64,000 nucleotides of DNA from HGM04593 sp045612305 (lineage in GTDB: Bacteria; Bacteroidota; Bacteroidia; Bacteroidales; Bacteroidaceae): contig JAZKYU010000051.1 in NCBI GenBank assembly GCA_045612305.1, forward strand, positions 1 to 64,000. The letters run 5' to 3'. Both the position numbers and the translations under genes were made by a program. Positions 14,238-23,961 of this stretch are shown here, in pieces; the stretch's first letter is position 1, and each line of letters opens with the position of its first letter. The notes beneath the pieces were generated by a model. The model saw nothing but the letters and a program-made list of their open reading frames with translations, was not told where the DNA came from and ran no database searches.

Positions 14238-15917
14238 TCAATTATACATAAAGCGTTTGATGCTCAACTTAGGAGTCTTCTCGAAGGGCTCCTTGCGCAG
14301 CTCGCAACGGCTCAACTGGCTGTAAACGGGAAGTTTTTCGTTAAGCGCAAGAACGCTCTTCTCCACAATCTCCTGCGCTTCGGCCTCGCTCAAGCCTGCT
14401 GCCTTCACTGCATCGGCGTTAAGCACCACCAGAGCTATGATAGAGTGTTTGCGGCCCACTACGAGCGACTCAAGCACATAGGGCAACTGGTTTATAAGAT
14501 CCTCTATCTCCTCGGGGTATATATTCTGGCCGCTTCCTGTGAGAATCATATTCTTGCAACGACCTTTTATATAGACGATGCCCGAGTTGTCACGGATACC
14601 CATATCGCCGGTCTTCAACCAACCGTCGGAGGTGAAAGAACTCTTTGTTGCCTCCTCATTCTTGTAGTAACCTGTTGTGACAACATCGCCACGCACCTGA
14701 ATTTCACCAGGCACACGCGAGGGAGCATCGGAGTCTATGCGGAACTCCAAAGTGGGAGAGGTTATACCGCCAATGTTTTTCATAGTAGGGTGCGCCCAAC
14801 CTTTATAGCTGATAAGGGGGCCACACTCGGTCATACCATAACCCACAGCATAGGGGATTTTAATTTTCTGCATCACAGTATCCACATCGCGGCTTATGGC
14901 TGCTCCACCAATAAAGAAACCAAACTTGCCCAAGTTGCCACCAAAGACATCGAGTATCTTTGAGCGCACCTTCTTATATATGGCTTGGCGCACAAAAGGC
15001 AAGGCTGTAAGGAACCTCATAACCGGCTTGTTAAGGGTGGGTATAATCTTCGATCTAAAGATTTTCTCGACAAGCAAAGGCACGGTGAGGAAAATTACAG
15101 GCTTAACATCGGAAAGAGCCTTCAACAACCTCACGGGCACAGGGCGCTCTGTGAAAATATGTATGTGACAAGCGCTGCAGAAGAGGAAGATGAAGTCGAA
15201 AGCAAGGCCGAAGATGTGGGCCAGAGGCAAGATTGAGAGAGTGTTATTCTCCTCGTCCTCGTTTATGGGCACCAGCTTGCGCGCAACCTCCAAGTTACCC
15301 GAAAGCGACTTTGCGTTAAGCATAACACCCTTGGGAGAGCTGCTTGTACCCGATGTGTAGCTGATAACATTTATTGCATCGAGGTCACCAGCCTTGAAAT
15401 CGACGTCGGCCACAGTGAAACCTTTGGGGAAACGGGCTGCAAACTCGGTATCCACAGCTTCGCGAGAAACTTTAACATCGCCACCGCAAGTATCTATAGT
15501 TTCGTAGCTTACAATATCGAGCACAGCATCTAGCTTCTCAAACGAAGCAAACTGCTCCATAAGTTTATCTCTTGTGAGACCACCGAGAATGTTCTTATCG
15601 ACAAAAAGCAAACGGCTGTCGGACAACTTAACGAGGTCTACAATATTTTGGGGCAAAAAGTCGGGCAAGAGAGGGACTGCTACAGCGCCATAAGATGTGA
15701 TGGCAAAGAAAGCGATGCACCACTCTGCTGAGTTACGTGCACAAATGGCAACGTGCTCGCCCTTTTCTATTTTATATTGCTCGAAAACTATATGCAGTTT
15801 AGAGATTTGTTCTGCTATTTGAGCATAAGTGTAGGTGTTGGCCCCATAGTTTGAGATAGCAGGCTCACTCCAGTGCTTTTTGATTGTCTCTTGGACGTAG
15901 TTAAGATAATGTTTCAT
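14238..15917 (-). CDS. AMP-forming long-chain acyl-CoA synthetase, paralogue 3
   Basis: A 559-aa ANL-family ligase. Motifs: SYTSGTSSSPKGVML, GYGMTECGP, LKTGDMG, KGRCKNMILTGSGQNIYPEE and FEKTPKLSIKRF. I chose ATG 15917 because the protein then aligns with both paralogues at MKH; the frame runs 7 codons further to a TTG. First gene of a probable two-gene operon with paralogue 2. Closer to paralogue 2 than to 1 by the phosphate loop and the C-terminal motif. Confidence 0.88.
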   Translation of the reverse strand: MKHYLNYVQETIKKHWSEPAISNYGANTYTYAQIAEQISKLHIVFEQYKIEKGEHVAICARNSAEWCIAFFAITSYGAVAVPLLPDFLPQNIVDLVKLSDSRLLFVDKNILGGLTRDKLMEQFASFEKLDAVLDIVSYETIDTCGGDVKVSREAVDTEFAARFPKGFTVADVDFKAGDLDAINVISYTSGTSSSPKGVMLNAKSLSGNLEVARKLVPINEDEENNTLSILPLAHIFGLAFDFIFLFCSACHIHIFTERPVPVRLLKALSDVKPVIFLTVPLLVEKIFRSKIIPTLNKPVMRFLTALPFVRQAIYKKVRSKILDVFGGNLGKFGFFIGGAAISRDVDTVMQKIKIPYAVGYGMTECGPLISYKGWAHPTMKNIGGITSPTLEFRIDSDAPSRVPGEIQVRGDVVTTGYYKNEEATKSSFTSDGWLKTGDMGIRDNSGIVYIKGRCKNMILTGSGQNIYPEEIEDLINQLPYVLESLVVGRKHSIIALVVLNADAVKAAGLSEAEAQEIVEKSVLALNEKLPVYSQLSRCELRKEPFEKTPKLSIKRFMYN

Positions 15918-16298
15918 AACAGATTTTTTTATTAACACCCTTACCCCCTCAAAAGCGTGACACCGCTAAAAGCCGCAAGCATCTATCGACAGTGAGAAAC
16001 GGGCTCAAGTATTATAGGTTTTTACTTAAATCCGACGCAAATTTCGCTCAACGTTTTCTTTTTTTCTAATTTCAGTGAAACAGAGGTGTGTTTTTTGACA
16101 AAAACCGGCATTTTGGGGTGAAATTCTATATTTTGGGGTAAAATTTATACCACAAACCCTGCAAAACTTGCAAAAAAACACCGAAAACAAAAAGCGAAGC
16201 CACAACTGCGAAAATAGAATAAAGAGTCGATAAAAAGCAATAATTAAGGAAAGAAAATAAAAAAAATGCAAATAAATAGTTTATTTGAATAAACCTAT
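15918..16298. other. Intergenic region between divergent genes
   Basis: AT-rich spacer between synthetase paralogue 3 (minus) and the oadA-like gene (plus). It holds two near copies of TTTTGGGGT-(G/A)-AAATT around 16110-16145 and no credible gene. A frame of 81 codons on the minus strand starts with TTG and has only low-complexity hydrophobic sequence. Confidence 0.5.
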
Positions 16299-16306
16299 TA
16301 ACTTTG
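16299..16306 (+). promoter_or_regulatory. -7 promoter box of the oadA-like gene
   Basis: TAACTTTG, a perfect TAnnTTTG box, 47 bases before ATG 16354. Its position rules out the longer frame that would start at TTG 16285. Confidence 0.6.
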
Positions 16307-16353
16307 CGGTAGAGGTAAATAGAAAGTACAAAAAAGCCTTAAACTATACAACT

Positions 16354-18129
16354 ATGGGAAAAAAGATAAAATTCAGTTTGGTTTACCGCGATATGTTTCA
16401 ATCGTCGGGTAAATTCCAACCCTTGGCCGAACAATTACAAAAGATTGCTCCCGTAATAATTGAGATGGGGTGTTTTGCCCGTGTAGAGACAAACGGCGGT
16501 GCGTTTGAGCAAGTAAACTTGATGGCAGGCGAAAACCCCAACAAAGCTGTGCGTGCCTTCACAAAGCCGTTTAACGAGGCTGGCATACAGACACACATGC
16601 TCGACCGCGCTTTGAACGCACTGCGTATGTTCCCCGTACCTGCCGACGTGCGTCGCATGATGTACAAGGTGAAAAAGGCACAGGGAGTGGACATAACACG
16701 TATATTCTGCGGCCTTAACGACACACGCAACATTATACCTTCTATAAAATACGCGTTAGAGGCGGGCATGATACCGCAAGCAACGCTCTGCATCACAAGT
16801 TCCCCTGTTCACACCGTGGAGTACTACAGCAATATGGCCGACGAACTTGTAGCTGCAGGTGCACAGGAAATTTGCTTGAAAGATATGGCCGGTATAGGCC
16901 GCCCCGACTTTCTAGGACGCTTGGTTAAAAGTATTAAAGACAAGCACCCCGAAATTGTGATACAGTACCACGGGCACAGCGGCCCCGGCCTCTCTATGGC
17001 CTCTATATTGGAGGTGTGCAAGAACGGATGCGATATAATAGACACAGCTATAGAGCCACTATCGTGGGGCAAAGTGCACCCTGACGTAATAAGCGTGCAA
17101 GCAATGCTGAAAGACGCAGGTTTCGATGTTCCCGAGATAAACATGAACGCTTATATGAAGGCACGCAGCCTGACACAAGAGTTTATAGACGAGTGGTTGG
17201 GCCTCTTTATGGACAACAACAACAAACTGATGAGCTCGCTCCTGCTCACAAGCGGACTACCCGGCGGTATGATGGGCTCTATGATGTCGGACCTTGCCGG
17301 TGTTCACAAAGGTATAAACGGTATTTTGCAGAGCAAAGGCAAGCCCACATACACTCTCGACGAGCTTATGGTTGAGCTCTTTAACGAGGTTGCCTATGTG
17401 TGGCCGCGCGTTGGTTACCCCCCACTCGTTACCCCATTCAGCCAATATGTTAAGAACATTGCGCTTATGAACCTCTTGAGCCGTGCACAAGACGAACCTC
17501 GTTTCAGCCGTATGGACGAGAGCATGTGGGGTATGATACTTGGCAAGAGCGGTCGCCTGCCCGGCGAGCTTGCCCCCGAGATTATAGAGCTTGCAAAAGA
17601 GAAGGGTTACGAATTTACAACAGCCGACCCGCAAAGTTTCTACCCCGACGCGCTCGACAAATATCGCAAAGAGATGGAAGAACTTGGTTGGGATGCAGGC
17701 GAGAACGATGAAGAACTCTGGGAGTTTGCTATGCACGAGCGTCAGTATCGCGACTACAAGAGCGGCGTTGCCAAGGAGCGCTTCCTTGCCGATATAGAAA
17801 AAGCAAAAGAGGGCGAGATGGCAAAACAAGGCATAACCCCCGAGGAGATAAAAGCTATAAAGCACGCAAAGGCCGACCCCATAACTGCACCTGCGAAAGG
17901 CCAGATTATTTGGGAGATTGCAACAGAGGGCGAGTCGCTCGCGCCGGCTATAGGCCGTCGCTACGAAGCCGACGAAGTTTTCTGCAGCATCATAACTCCG
18001 TGGGGCGAGCTGCAGCCCGTAGCTACAGGCCTGGGTGGCCGTGTGGTAGAGGTGTGCGCCGCGCAAGGCAAGCACGTTAACCGCGGAGAGGTTATAGCCT
18101 ACATACAACGCGACGAGCTTTTTGCATAA
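16354..18129 (+). CDS. oadA: Oxaloacetate decarboxylase alpha / pyruvate carboxylase subunit B-like protein
   Basis: A 591-aa carboxyltransferase of the HMGL-like TIM-barrel family. Seen: metal-site Asp in VYRDMFQSSGK, GLNDTRNI, the CLKDMAGIGRP lysine motif near residue 175, and the metal-binding HxH in QYHGHSGPG near 205. A conserved carboxylase domain and a C-terminal biotinyl-like fold follow. Family members carry biotin on a Lys in (A/V)MKM; here the matching place reads IITPWGELQPV, so no biotin site is visible. Role: transfer of CO2 between oxaloacetate or pyruvate and a biotin carrier. No biotin carboxylase, oadB or oadG gene is adjacent. Monocistronic, with promoter and terminator. 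Confidence 0.8.
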   Translation: MGKKIKFSLVYRDMFQSSGKFQPLAEQLQKIAPVIIEMGCFARVETNGGAFEQVNLMAGENPNKAVRAFTKPFNEAGIQTHMLDRALNALRMFPVPADVRRMMYKVKKAQGVDITRIFCGLNDTRNIIPSIKYALEAGMIPQATLCITSSPVHTVEYYSNMADELVAAGAQEICLKDMAGIGRPDFLGRLVKSIKDKHPEIVIQYHGHSGPGLSMASILEVCKNGCDIIDTAIEPLSWGKVHPDVISVQAMLKDAGFDVPEINMNAYMKARSLTQEFIDEWLGLFMDNNNKLMSSLLLTSGLPGGMMGSMMSDLAGVHKGINGILQSKGKPTYTLDELMVELFNEVAYVWPRVGYPPLVTPFSQYVKNIALMNLLSRAQDEPRFSRMDESMWGMILGKSGRLPGELAPEIIELAKEKGYEFTTADPQSFYPDALDKYRKEMEELGWDAGENDEELWEFAMHERQYRDYKSGVAKERFLADIEKAKEGEMAKQGITPEEIKAIKHAKADPITAPAKGQIIWEIATEGESLAPAIGRRYEADEVFCSIITPWGELQPVATGLGGRVVEVCAAQGKHVNRGEVIAYIQRDELFA

Positions 18130-18154
18130 GACATTTTTAAAATAGTATTCATAG

Positions 18155-18182
18155 AACGAGCGCGGGAGCCCCCGCGCTCGTT
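18155..18182 (+). terminator. Terminator of the oadA-like gene
   Basis: AACGAGCGCGGG pairs perfectly with CCCGCGCTCGTT around AGCC, followed by TTTTG. Confidence 0.85.
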
Positions 18183-18289
18183 TTGTATACAGCCCACTCT
18201 CTTGTAACAGAAAAAGCAAAGCAGTTGTGTGGTAAATTTATTTTACAAAAAAAACACAAAGGAGGGAGTTGAAAAACCTACAACGATGT

Positions 18290-18337
18290 AAAAAGCACCT
18301 CCCGCTCACTTTCCTCGGTGAGCGGGAGGTGCTTTTT
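18290..18337 (-). terminator. Bidirectional terminator with 20-bp stem
   Basis: AAAAAGCACCTCCCGCTCAC and its perfect complement around an 8-base loop. Best placed to end the minus-strand hyd/FISUMP transcript, whose last stop codon is at 18359. Confidence 0.8.
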
Positions 18338-18358
18338 ATTCACTTATTACCACTTGCA

Positions 18359-20665
18359 TTACTCACACACAGGACGGACAGCAAGACCAAAACAACGCAC
18401 TCTAGTATTCAGTTCACGGGAAACACCAGTACCAGAGCCTATCTTGTAGAAGTAAAAGCTATTGGAAAGACCAACGCCACTTTTAAACAACGTACTCGTC
18501 CAATAACAGCCATCGACATCTTTGTCACAAATTTCTGCTTCGTCGCGGTAGCCTGTAATAGGCAAAAAGATACTTTTACCGTTAGGACCGGTTACATAGG
18601 CCCCTTTAACACCATTAAGAATTATCCACGTCCACTCACATTCCTCTTTCAACTCTCTCATCTCCATCACCGTGGGCATACGCCAAGAACCACCCAACTG
18701 AACGTGAGCTACATCGTCGTCGGGCTCGAGAAGAGTGTCTTTGCGATCAACATCATTGTAGTGAGTCCAACCGGAAAAGTTATATTTAGTTATTGAATTT
18801 CTGCTTCCCTTGCAATGCTTATAGGTACTCCAGGCATAATTACTTTTTTCTTCTGTTTCGCCCCAAGCGTAGTAGTCACCGCACTCTTCGGGCGAGGCGG
18901 CTCCTAAATTGTGGCTTGCCCACTTAATACCACTTGGCAAGCCAAGGTCGACTGCGCGAATTTCACTTTTAATTTTTGCAAAAAGTTCCACATCGTTGCT
19001 TACTATAAACGTATACGAAGCCTCGGTGCTCACAAGAGTTGTACCACCATCGCTATACCAACCGATAAATTCTTCATTATTGCGGGGAGTAGCGGAAACA
19101 GTTACACTGCTACCTTCGACAAAGATTGCAGTGGTGCAACTTGCACCATCTATAGACGCAACACCTTCTCGATAACTTGAAACGGAAACGTTGCAAAATG
19201 TTGTATCAGCTTCGTTGTAACATACAGGGCGGATGAGCAGACCGTGGAAACGAAGACAGGGATTCAAACTAAAGCGAGCACTGTCGAAGCACAAGGCGTA
19301 GGCGCTCATATCATCATTGCCACAATACAACGACCTAGACCAATAGCGACCGCAAGAGCCACTATTAAATTTTTCGGAAGAGTAACGGTAGCCCGCTGCA
19401 GGCAGAAAGATGCTGTTACCATTGGGACCGGTTATGTGGTAACCGTTAACACCATTATAGGTTGTCCACACCCAAGTGCAGTTGTTGCATAATTCTTCTT
19501 GCTCGGCAGGTGTGGGTATACGCCAGGAGGCACCCCACTCTTCCTCTGCCACATCGTCAGAGTTTTCAAGAGAGGTTTTGTAATCAACTCGGCCGAAAGA
19601 GCCATTGGTACAATATTTCTCCAGCGTTTTCCAGCCATCCTCAATCCTTCCAGAATTATATTTGTAGTACTTCAAAGAGTATTCGCTCGACCCACTTTTT
19701 TCTCCCCAAGCATAGTAAATACCGCACTCTTCGGGCGAAGAAGCTCCCACGTTATAACTTGCCCATTCAACAGAGAGACCAAGATCGATGGAGAGTCCTT
19801 CTGTAACTATTGTATTGAATTTTGCGACAAGTTCCACATTGCTACTTACGGTAAAGGTGTAGGCAGAGTCGGTGCTCGCAAGGGTTGCACCACCATCTCT
19901 GTACCAGCCGACAAATTCCTGAACACAACCTGGAGTAGCTATAATAGTTGCGCTACTACCCTCAACAAATATTGCAGAGGTGCCGTTTGCACCATTTATA
20001 GAAACAGAGCCACTGCCATCGTTAGAAACGGTAACACAGTATTTTATTGCATCGGTTGCATCGCGATATACAGGGCGAACAGGTAGACCGTAGTAACGTT
20101 TGCTGTTATTACTATCATTACTATCGCTATCGAAGTTCCAAACAGAGGCGTTGTCACTACTATGCGAAGAGGCCGACCAATAGACGCCATAAGAGCCATC
20201 GTTAACTATTTCTTGCCCGTCGAGGTAGCCCGCTGCCGGCAGGAAAATGCTATTTCCATTGGGGCCGGTTATGCGGTAACCGAAAACATCGTTAACAGCT
20301 GTCCACTCCCAGGTGCAGAGTTTTTTCAGCTCGTTCATTTCGGCAGATGTAGGCATATGCCAAGATTTACCCCACTTAACAGTGGCTACATCATATTTTG
20401 TACCAGAGATATCGTCGCCAATACTTGTGTAACTATCATTATTATAGTAAAGGTAATTACTTTCGACAAAACTTTTTTTGCTCCTTAATTCTCCCCAGGC
20501 ATAGTAATTGCCATACTCCTCGGGAGAGGTTGCCCCCACATTATAACTTGCCCATTTTACCGAAAGACCAAGGTCGATAGCTTCGCCTGTAGCAACAGGT
20601 TCTTTGAGCATAAAGACAAGGAGAGCAATCAACAGCACAAAAACTAATAATAAGACCTTTTTCAT
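18359..20665 (-). CDS. Exported protein with three FISUMP-type domains and two InlB-B-like repeats
   Basis: A 768-aa protein with an N-terminal hydrophobic signal or anchor (residues about 3-21) and no lipobox. It has three homologous units of about 180 residues, each beginning (A/S)(I/V)DLGL..VKWAS(Y/H)N(V/L)GA(A/S/T)SPEE(Y/C)G and containing YYAWGE and GPNGxSIFLPxxGY, as in FISUMP (major paralogous) domains of Bacteroidota and Fibrobacteres. Units are separated by two spacers resembling bacterial InlB B-repeat modules (SVSINGANG..ATP..FVGWYxDGG). Probably exposed on the cell surface and involved in binding. It is 22 bases downstream of the DUF5715 gene and can be co-transcribed with hydF. 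Confidence 0.75.
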   Translation of the reverse strand: MKKVLLLVFVLLIALLVFMLKEPVATGEAIDLGLSVKWASYNVGATSPEEYGNYYAWGELRSKKSFVESNYLYYNNDSYTSIGDDISGTKYDVATVKWGKSWHMPTSAEMNELKKLCTWEWTAVNDVFGYRITGPNGNSIFLPAAGYLDGQEIVNDGSYGVYWSASSHSSDNASVWNFDSDSNDSNNSKRYYGLPVRPVYRDATDAIKYCVTVSNDGSGSVSINGANGTSAIFVEGSSATIIATPGCVQEFVGWYRDGGATLASTDSAYTFTVSSNVELVAKFNTIVTEGLSIDLGLSVEWASYNVGASSPEECGIYYAWGEKSGSSEYSLKYYKYNSGRIEDGWKTLEKYCTNGSFGRVDYKTSLENSDDVAEEEWGASWRIPTPAEQEELCNNCTWVWTTYNGVNGYHITGPNGNSIFLPAAGYRYSSEKFNSGSCGRYWSRSLYCGNDDMSAYALCFDSARFSLNPCLRFHGLLIRPVCYNEADTTFCNVSVSSYREGVASIDGASCTTAIFVEGSSVTVSATPRNNEEFIGWYSDGGTTLVSTEASYTFIVSNDVELFAKIKSEIRAVDLGLPSGIKWASHNLGAASPEECGDYYAWGETEEKSNYAWSTYKHCKGSRNSITKYNFSGWTHYNDVDRKDTLLEPDDDVAHVQLGGSWRMPTVMEMRELKEECEWTWIILNGVKGAYVTGPNGKSIFLPITGYRDEAEICDKDVDGCYWTSTLFKSGVGLSNSFYFYKIGSGTGVSRELNTRVRCFGLAVRPVCE

Positions 20666-20687
20666 TGTCGTTTTTTATTTAATTTAA

Positions 20688-21347
20688 TCACTTGCGAGCT
20701 GTTATGTGGAAACAAGCTTGCTTAACCTCGAACTTCACATAGCAGCGCCCTTGCTTTTTAAGGTCGTACAGTACCTCGCCCAGCACGGCTTGCAGTTTCG
20801 CCTGCGAGGTTTCGGGCGCGTCCTCGTCGAGACGAAGAAAGCGTTTGTAGGTTATGTCGAAGGTTGTTCCGTAGCAGTGTACCGAACGTTTAGAGGCGTT
20901 GATGTTGCGACGAGAGAGCTTTTTCACATCATCGTTTGTGCGCAATACCGAAGATACTATTATTCTATAAGGTGAATAGTGATGCATCACCAAAGAGTCT
21001 TGAAAGCTCTCGCCTATCTCTTTGAGCAACGCCGCAGCCTCGGGAACAAGAAGCGGCGAGGAGTGTGTGAGTTCGTCGAGGTGGTATGCTTTTTCGTCGC
21101 TCAGATAGACAAGTTCGCGGGTAGCCTTGTCTACATCGTCGCGCGACTCGAGCGGCTCTATACCTATGCTTTGCGCGGCCTGGAGATGGGTATCGTTCAT
21201 ATCGTTGAAGTCTCGTTTAAATTTCACATATTTCAAACGATGAGGTTTTTCGGGACGTTGAACGCGAGGCTCATATTTAGGCAGACCCTCGCTGCAAGAG
21301 GCTAAGAGCGCAAGCAGGGCTACAAGAATGAGTAGTGTTTTTTTCAT
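20688..21347 (-). CDS. DUF5715-like lipoprotein with M15-peptidase-like motif
   Basis: A 219-aa protein with a lipobox (LALLASC, Cys at about 18). The C-terminal half has SVHCYGTTFDI near residue 165, which resembles the SxHxxGxAxD zinc-binding motif of M15 D-Ala-D-Ala peptidases, with one His and one Asp kept. Bacteroidales proteins of this kind are called DUF5715. A role in periplasmic peptidoglycan processing is possible but unproven. The start lies 9 bases after the hydF stop, so it belongs to the hydE-hydG-hydF transcript, although no direct link to hydrogenase maturation is known to me. Confidence 0.7.
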   Translation of the reverse strand: MKKTLLILVALLALLASCSEGLPKYEPRVQRPEKPHRLKYVKFKRDFNDMNDTHLQAAQSIGIEPLESRDDVDKATRELVYLSDEKAYHLDELTHSSPLLVPEAAALLKEIGESFQDSLVMHHYSPYRIIVSSVLRTNDDVKKLSRRNINASKRSVHCYGTTFDITYKRFLRLDEDAPETSQAKLQAVLGEVLYDLKKQGRCYVKFEVKQACFHITARK

Positions 21348-21356
21348 AAATAATAA

Positions 21357-22538
21357 TCAGTAAACAACTTTGTGCAAAATACCGGTGAGGGCAGCTATAG
21401 CTATGCCGTAGTTTGTTACAGGCACGCCCTGTGCCTTTGCTTGACGCACGCGCGACATAACGTGGCGGCGGGTGAACATGCAAGCACCGCAATGTATAAC
21501 TATGTCGTAGGGGGTGAGGTCGGCCGGAAAGTCGTTACCCGACACGACATCGACGCTAATGCCCTCGCCAAAGTGTTTGCGTAGCAAGCGTGGCAACTTT
21601 ACACGCCCTATATCTTCGTTCTGCGGTATATGGGAGCAAGCCTCTGCTATGAGTATGCGCGCGTTTGCGGGGAGGGAGAGCAACGCGTCGGCCCCTTTAC
21701 GGAAGGTGTCTATATCGCCCTTATGACGCGCCATAAGCACCGAGAAGGATGTGAGGCGGCTTTGCAGTGGTATCACTCTTTCAACCTGCGCAAAGACCTG
21801 CGAGTCGGTTATCACAAGCGACGGGGGCTCTTTGAGCGCAGAAAGCATCTGCGGAAGCTCCTCGGGGGCACAGCAGAAAGAGAGGCAGTGCTTGTCGAGA
21901 AGGCTGCGCAGGGTTTGTACTTGTGGCATAATTAGACGCCCTTGTGGTGCCTGAGCATCCTGTGGCATCACAAGCAGCACAGTGTCGCCGGCCTTCACAA
22001 GCGTGTGGGTTATATCATCTATATTATCGTCTTTTTTATAATGTTCGGCCATAAGGGCAAGAAGTCTCTCTTTACCCTCGCCCGTTACTGCAGAGAAGGT
22101 GCTAATATCGCGCCCAAGCTCACCCGCCCACGCTGCAACATCTGCGGCCGAAGCATCGCTCTTGCCAAGAAGGCAGATAACAGGCACGGCAGCCTTGTCG
22201 AGCATAAAGAGCCACTCTTTTTCAAGGGTTGCATCGCCTGCAAACGAGGGAAGAAGCAACAGAGCCAGGTCTATGCGAGCGATGGCCTTGCGGCTGCTAT
22301 CCACGCGCATAGCGCCCAGGGCACCTTCGTCGTCGTAACCAGCCGTGTCGCCTATCACCGCCGCACCTATACCGGGCAGCTCTATGTTTTTCCACACAAC
22401 ATCGGTGGTGGTGCCGGCCACATCGCTAACGATAGAGACCTGCTGCCCTGCCAGCGCATTGACAAGAGAGGATTTTCCGGCGTTGCGGCGGCCAAAAACC
22501 CCTATATGGTATCTGTTTGAACGTGCTACGGTTGTCAT
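21357..22538 (-). CDS. hydF: [FeFe] hydrogenase maturation GTPase HydF
   Basis: A 393-aa protein. The N-terminal GTPase domain has the P-loop GRRNAGKSSLVNAL (about 16-29), DTAGYDD and the GKSD specificity motif. The C-terminal domain has the cluster-binding cysteine set: EACSHIP then, about 50 residues later, HCGACMF, matching CxH...HCxxC. HydF is the scaffold on which the 2Fe subcluster of the H-cluster is built before transfer to the hydrogenase. It starts 4 bases after hydG, so the pair is tightly coupled. Confidence 0.95.
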   Translation of the reverse strand: MTTVARSNRYHIGVFGRRNAGKSSLVNALAGQQVSIVSDVAGTTTDVVWKNIELPGIGAAVIGDTAGYDDEGALGAMRVDSSRKAIARIDLALLLLPSFAGDATLEKEWLFMLDKAAVPVICLLGKSDASAADVAAWAGELGRDISTFSAVTGEGKERLLALMAEHYKKDDNIDDITHTLVKAGDTVLLVMPQDAQAPQGRLIMPQVQTLRSLLDKHCLSFCCAPEELPQMLSALKEPPSLVITDSQVFAQVERVIPLQSRLTSFSVLMARHKGDIDTFRKGADALLSLPANARILIAEACSHIPQNEDIGRVKLPRLLRKHFGEGISVDVVSGNDFPADLTPYDIVIHCGACMFTRRHVMSRVRQAKAQGVPVTNYGIAIAALTGILHKVVY

Positions 22539-22542
22539 AGAT

Positions 22543-23961
22543 TTAAAAATGGAAATCTCGTTGGCCCTCCTCTATCGCATCGAGATGTTTTGCAGCCGTG
22601 GCACGCGCTTTTTCGTTGGGAACGGTGGGCAGGAGACGTTTTATCATAGCCTCTCCTTTTTCGCGCGTCTCGGGCGATGCGTAGTCTTTGAGATACTCTT
22701 TGAGAGTGAAAAGAGCGTTGGGCAAACAGCAGTTTGATATTTGGCCGTTTTTCAAAAGGGACATAAAGCGGTCGCCGGTGCGCCCCTCGCGATAACAAGC
22801 GGTGCAGAAACTGGGGATGTGGTCGAGGTCGAGCAACCAACCCACAACCTCGTCGAGGGTGCGGTTGTCCGATATGTCGAACTGCGCCGAGTTATCCTCC
22901 TCGCTCTCCTCGGTAACATAACCGCCCACACTTGTGCGAGAGCCTCCGCTTATTTGCGACACGCCAAGCTCTAAAACCTTCTCGCGGCTCTTAACGCTTT
23001 CGCGGGTAGAAATTATCATACCTGTATAGGGCACTGCTATGCGTATTATGGCCACAATCTTGTGGAAAATTTCGTCGGGCACAGCATTTTTAAAGTCGGC
23101 AGTGTCTATATCGTCGGCGGGGCAAAGACGGGGCACGCTTATGGTGTGAGGGCCCACGCCGTATGCAGCCTCGAGGTGCTCGGCGTGCATAAGAAGGCCT
23201 ATAAAGTCGTAGCGATAGGTCTCCAAGCCAAAGAGCACACCTATGCCCACATCGTCTATACCGCCCTGCATAGCGCGGTCCATAGCCTCGGTGTGGTAGG
23301 CATAATTGCTTTTAGGGCCTGTGGGGTGCAACATCTCGTAGTTGGCCTTGTTGTAAGTTTCCTGGAAAAGGATGTATGTTCCTATGCCGGCCTCCTTGAG
23401 ACGGCGATAGTTTTCAACCGTGGTGGCGGGGATATTTACATTTACGCGGCGTACGGCACCCTTTTTGTGTTTTATGGAATATATGGTTTTTATACTCTCG
23501 AGGATATACTCGATGGGGTTCATAAGAGGATGCTCGCCAGCCTCAAGTGCAAGGCGTTTGTGCCCCATATCCTGGAGGGCTATCACCTCGGCACGTATCT
23601 CGTCTTGCGAGAGTTTCTTGCGGCGTATGGTTTTGTTTTTTGCGTGGTAAGGGCAATATACACAGCCGTTTACGCAGTAGTTCGACAGATAAAGGGGAGC
23701 AAACATCACTATGCGGTTGCCGTAGAATTTATGTTTTATCTCGCGTGCAAGCGCATACATCTCCTCGAGCAGAGCTTGGTCGGTACACTCGAGCAAAACG
23801 GCAGCCTCGCGGTGTGTTATACCCTTGCAGGCACGCGCCTTCTCTATAATCTCCTTTATATATTCTTTGTCGGCCGAACGTTCTGCTGCCCACGCCATAG
23901 TTTCGCGTATCTCGGCATCACAGATAAATTCTTCGGCTTTCTGTGATTTAATGTCGTACAT
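22543..23961 (-). CDS. hydG: [FeFe] hydrogenase maturase HydG (radical SAM, tyrosine lyase)
   Basis: A 472-aa radical SAM enzyme. The SAM-binding cluster motif CVNGCVYC (CxxxCxxC) is near residue 90, and the second cluster motif CTACYREGRTGDRFM (CxxC with a later Cys pair, ISNCC) is near 390. HydG splits tyrosine to give CO and cyanide for the H-cluster. Length matches the family. Second gene of the hydE-hydG-hydF operon; the 113-base gap from hydE holds a short AAACTTGT/ACAAGTTT hairpin near 24017-24038. Confidence 0.95.
   Translation of the reverse strand: MYDIKSQKAEEFICDAEIRETMAWAAERSADKEYIKEIIEKARACKGITHREAAVLLECTDQALLEEMYALAREIKHKFYGNRIVMFAPLYLSNYCVNGCVYCPYHAKNKTIRRKKLSQDEIRAEVIALQDMGHKRLALEAGEHPLMNPIEYILESIKTIYSIKHKKGAVRRVNVNIPATTVENYRRLKEAGIGTYILFQETYNKANYEMLHPTGPKSNYAYHTEAMDRAMQGGIDDVGIGVLFGLETYRYDFIGLLMHAEHLEAAYGVGPHTISVPRLCPADDIDTADFKNAVPDEIFHKIVAIIRIAVPYTGMIISTRESVKSREKVLELGVSQISGGSRTSVGGYVTEESEEDNSAQFDISDNRTLDEVVGWLLDLDHIPSFCTACYREGRTGDRFMSLLKNGQISNCCLPNALFTLKEYLKDYASPETREKGEAMIKRLLPTVPNEKARATAAKHLDAIEEGQRDFHF

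Noticed and set aside
16026..16271. 81-codon hydrophobic minus-strand frame before oadA
   Set aside because: TTG start, low-complexity Phe/Leu composition from AT-rich DNA and no promoter.
16285..16353. N-terminal extension of the oadA-like protein
   Set aside because: It would begin with TTG upstream of the -7 box at 16299 and has no family similarity.
21942..23946. Long plus-strand frames opposite hydF and hydG
   Set aside because: These follow the codon pattern of the strongly supported minus-strand genes and have no domain.
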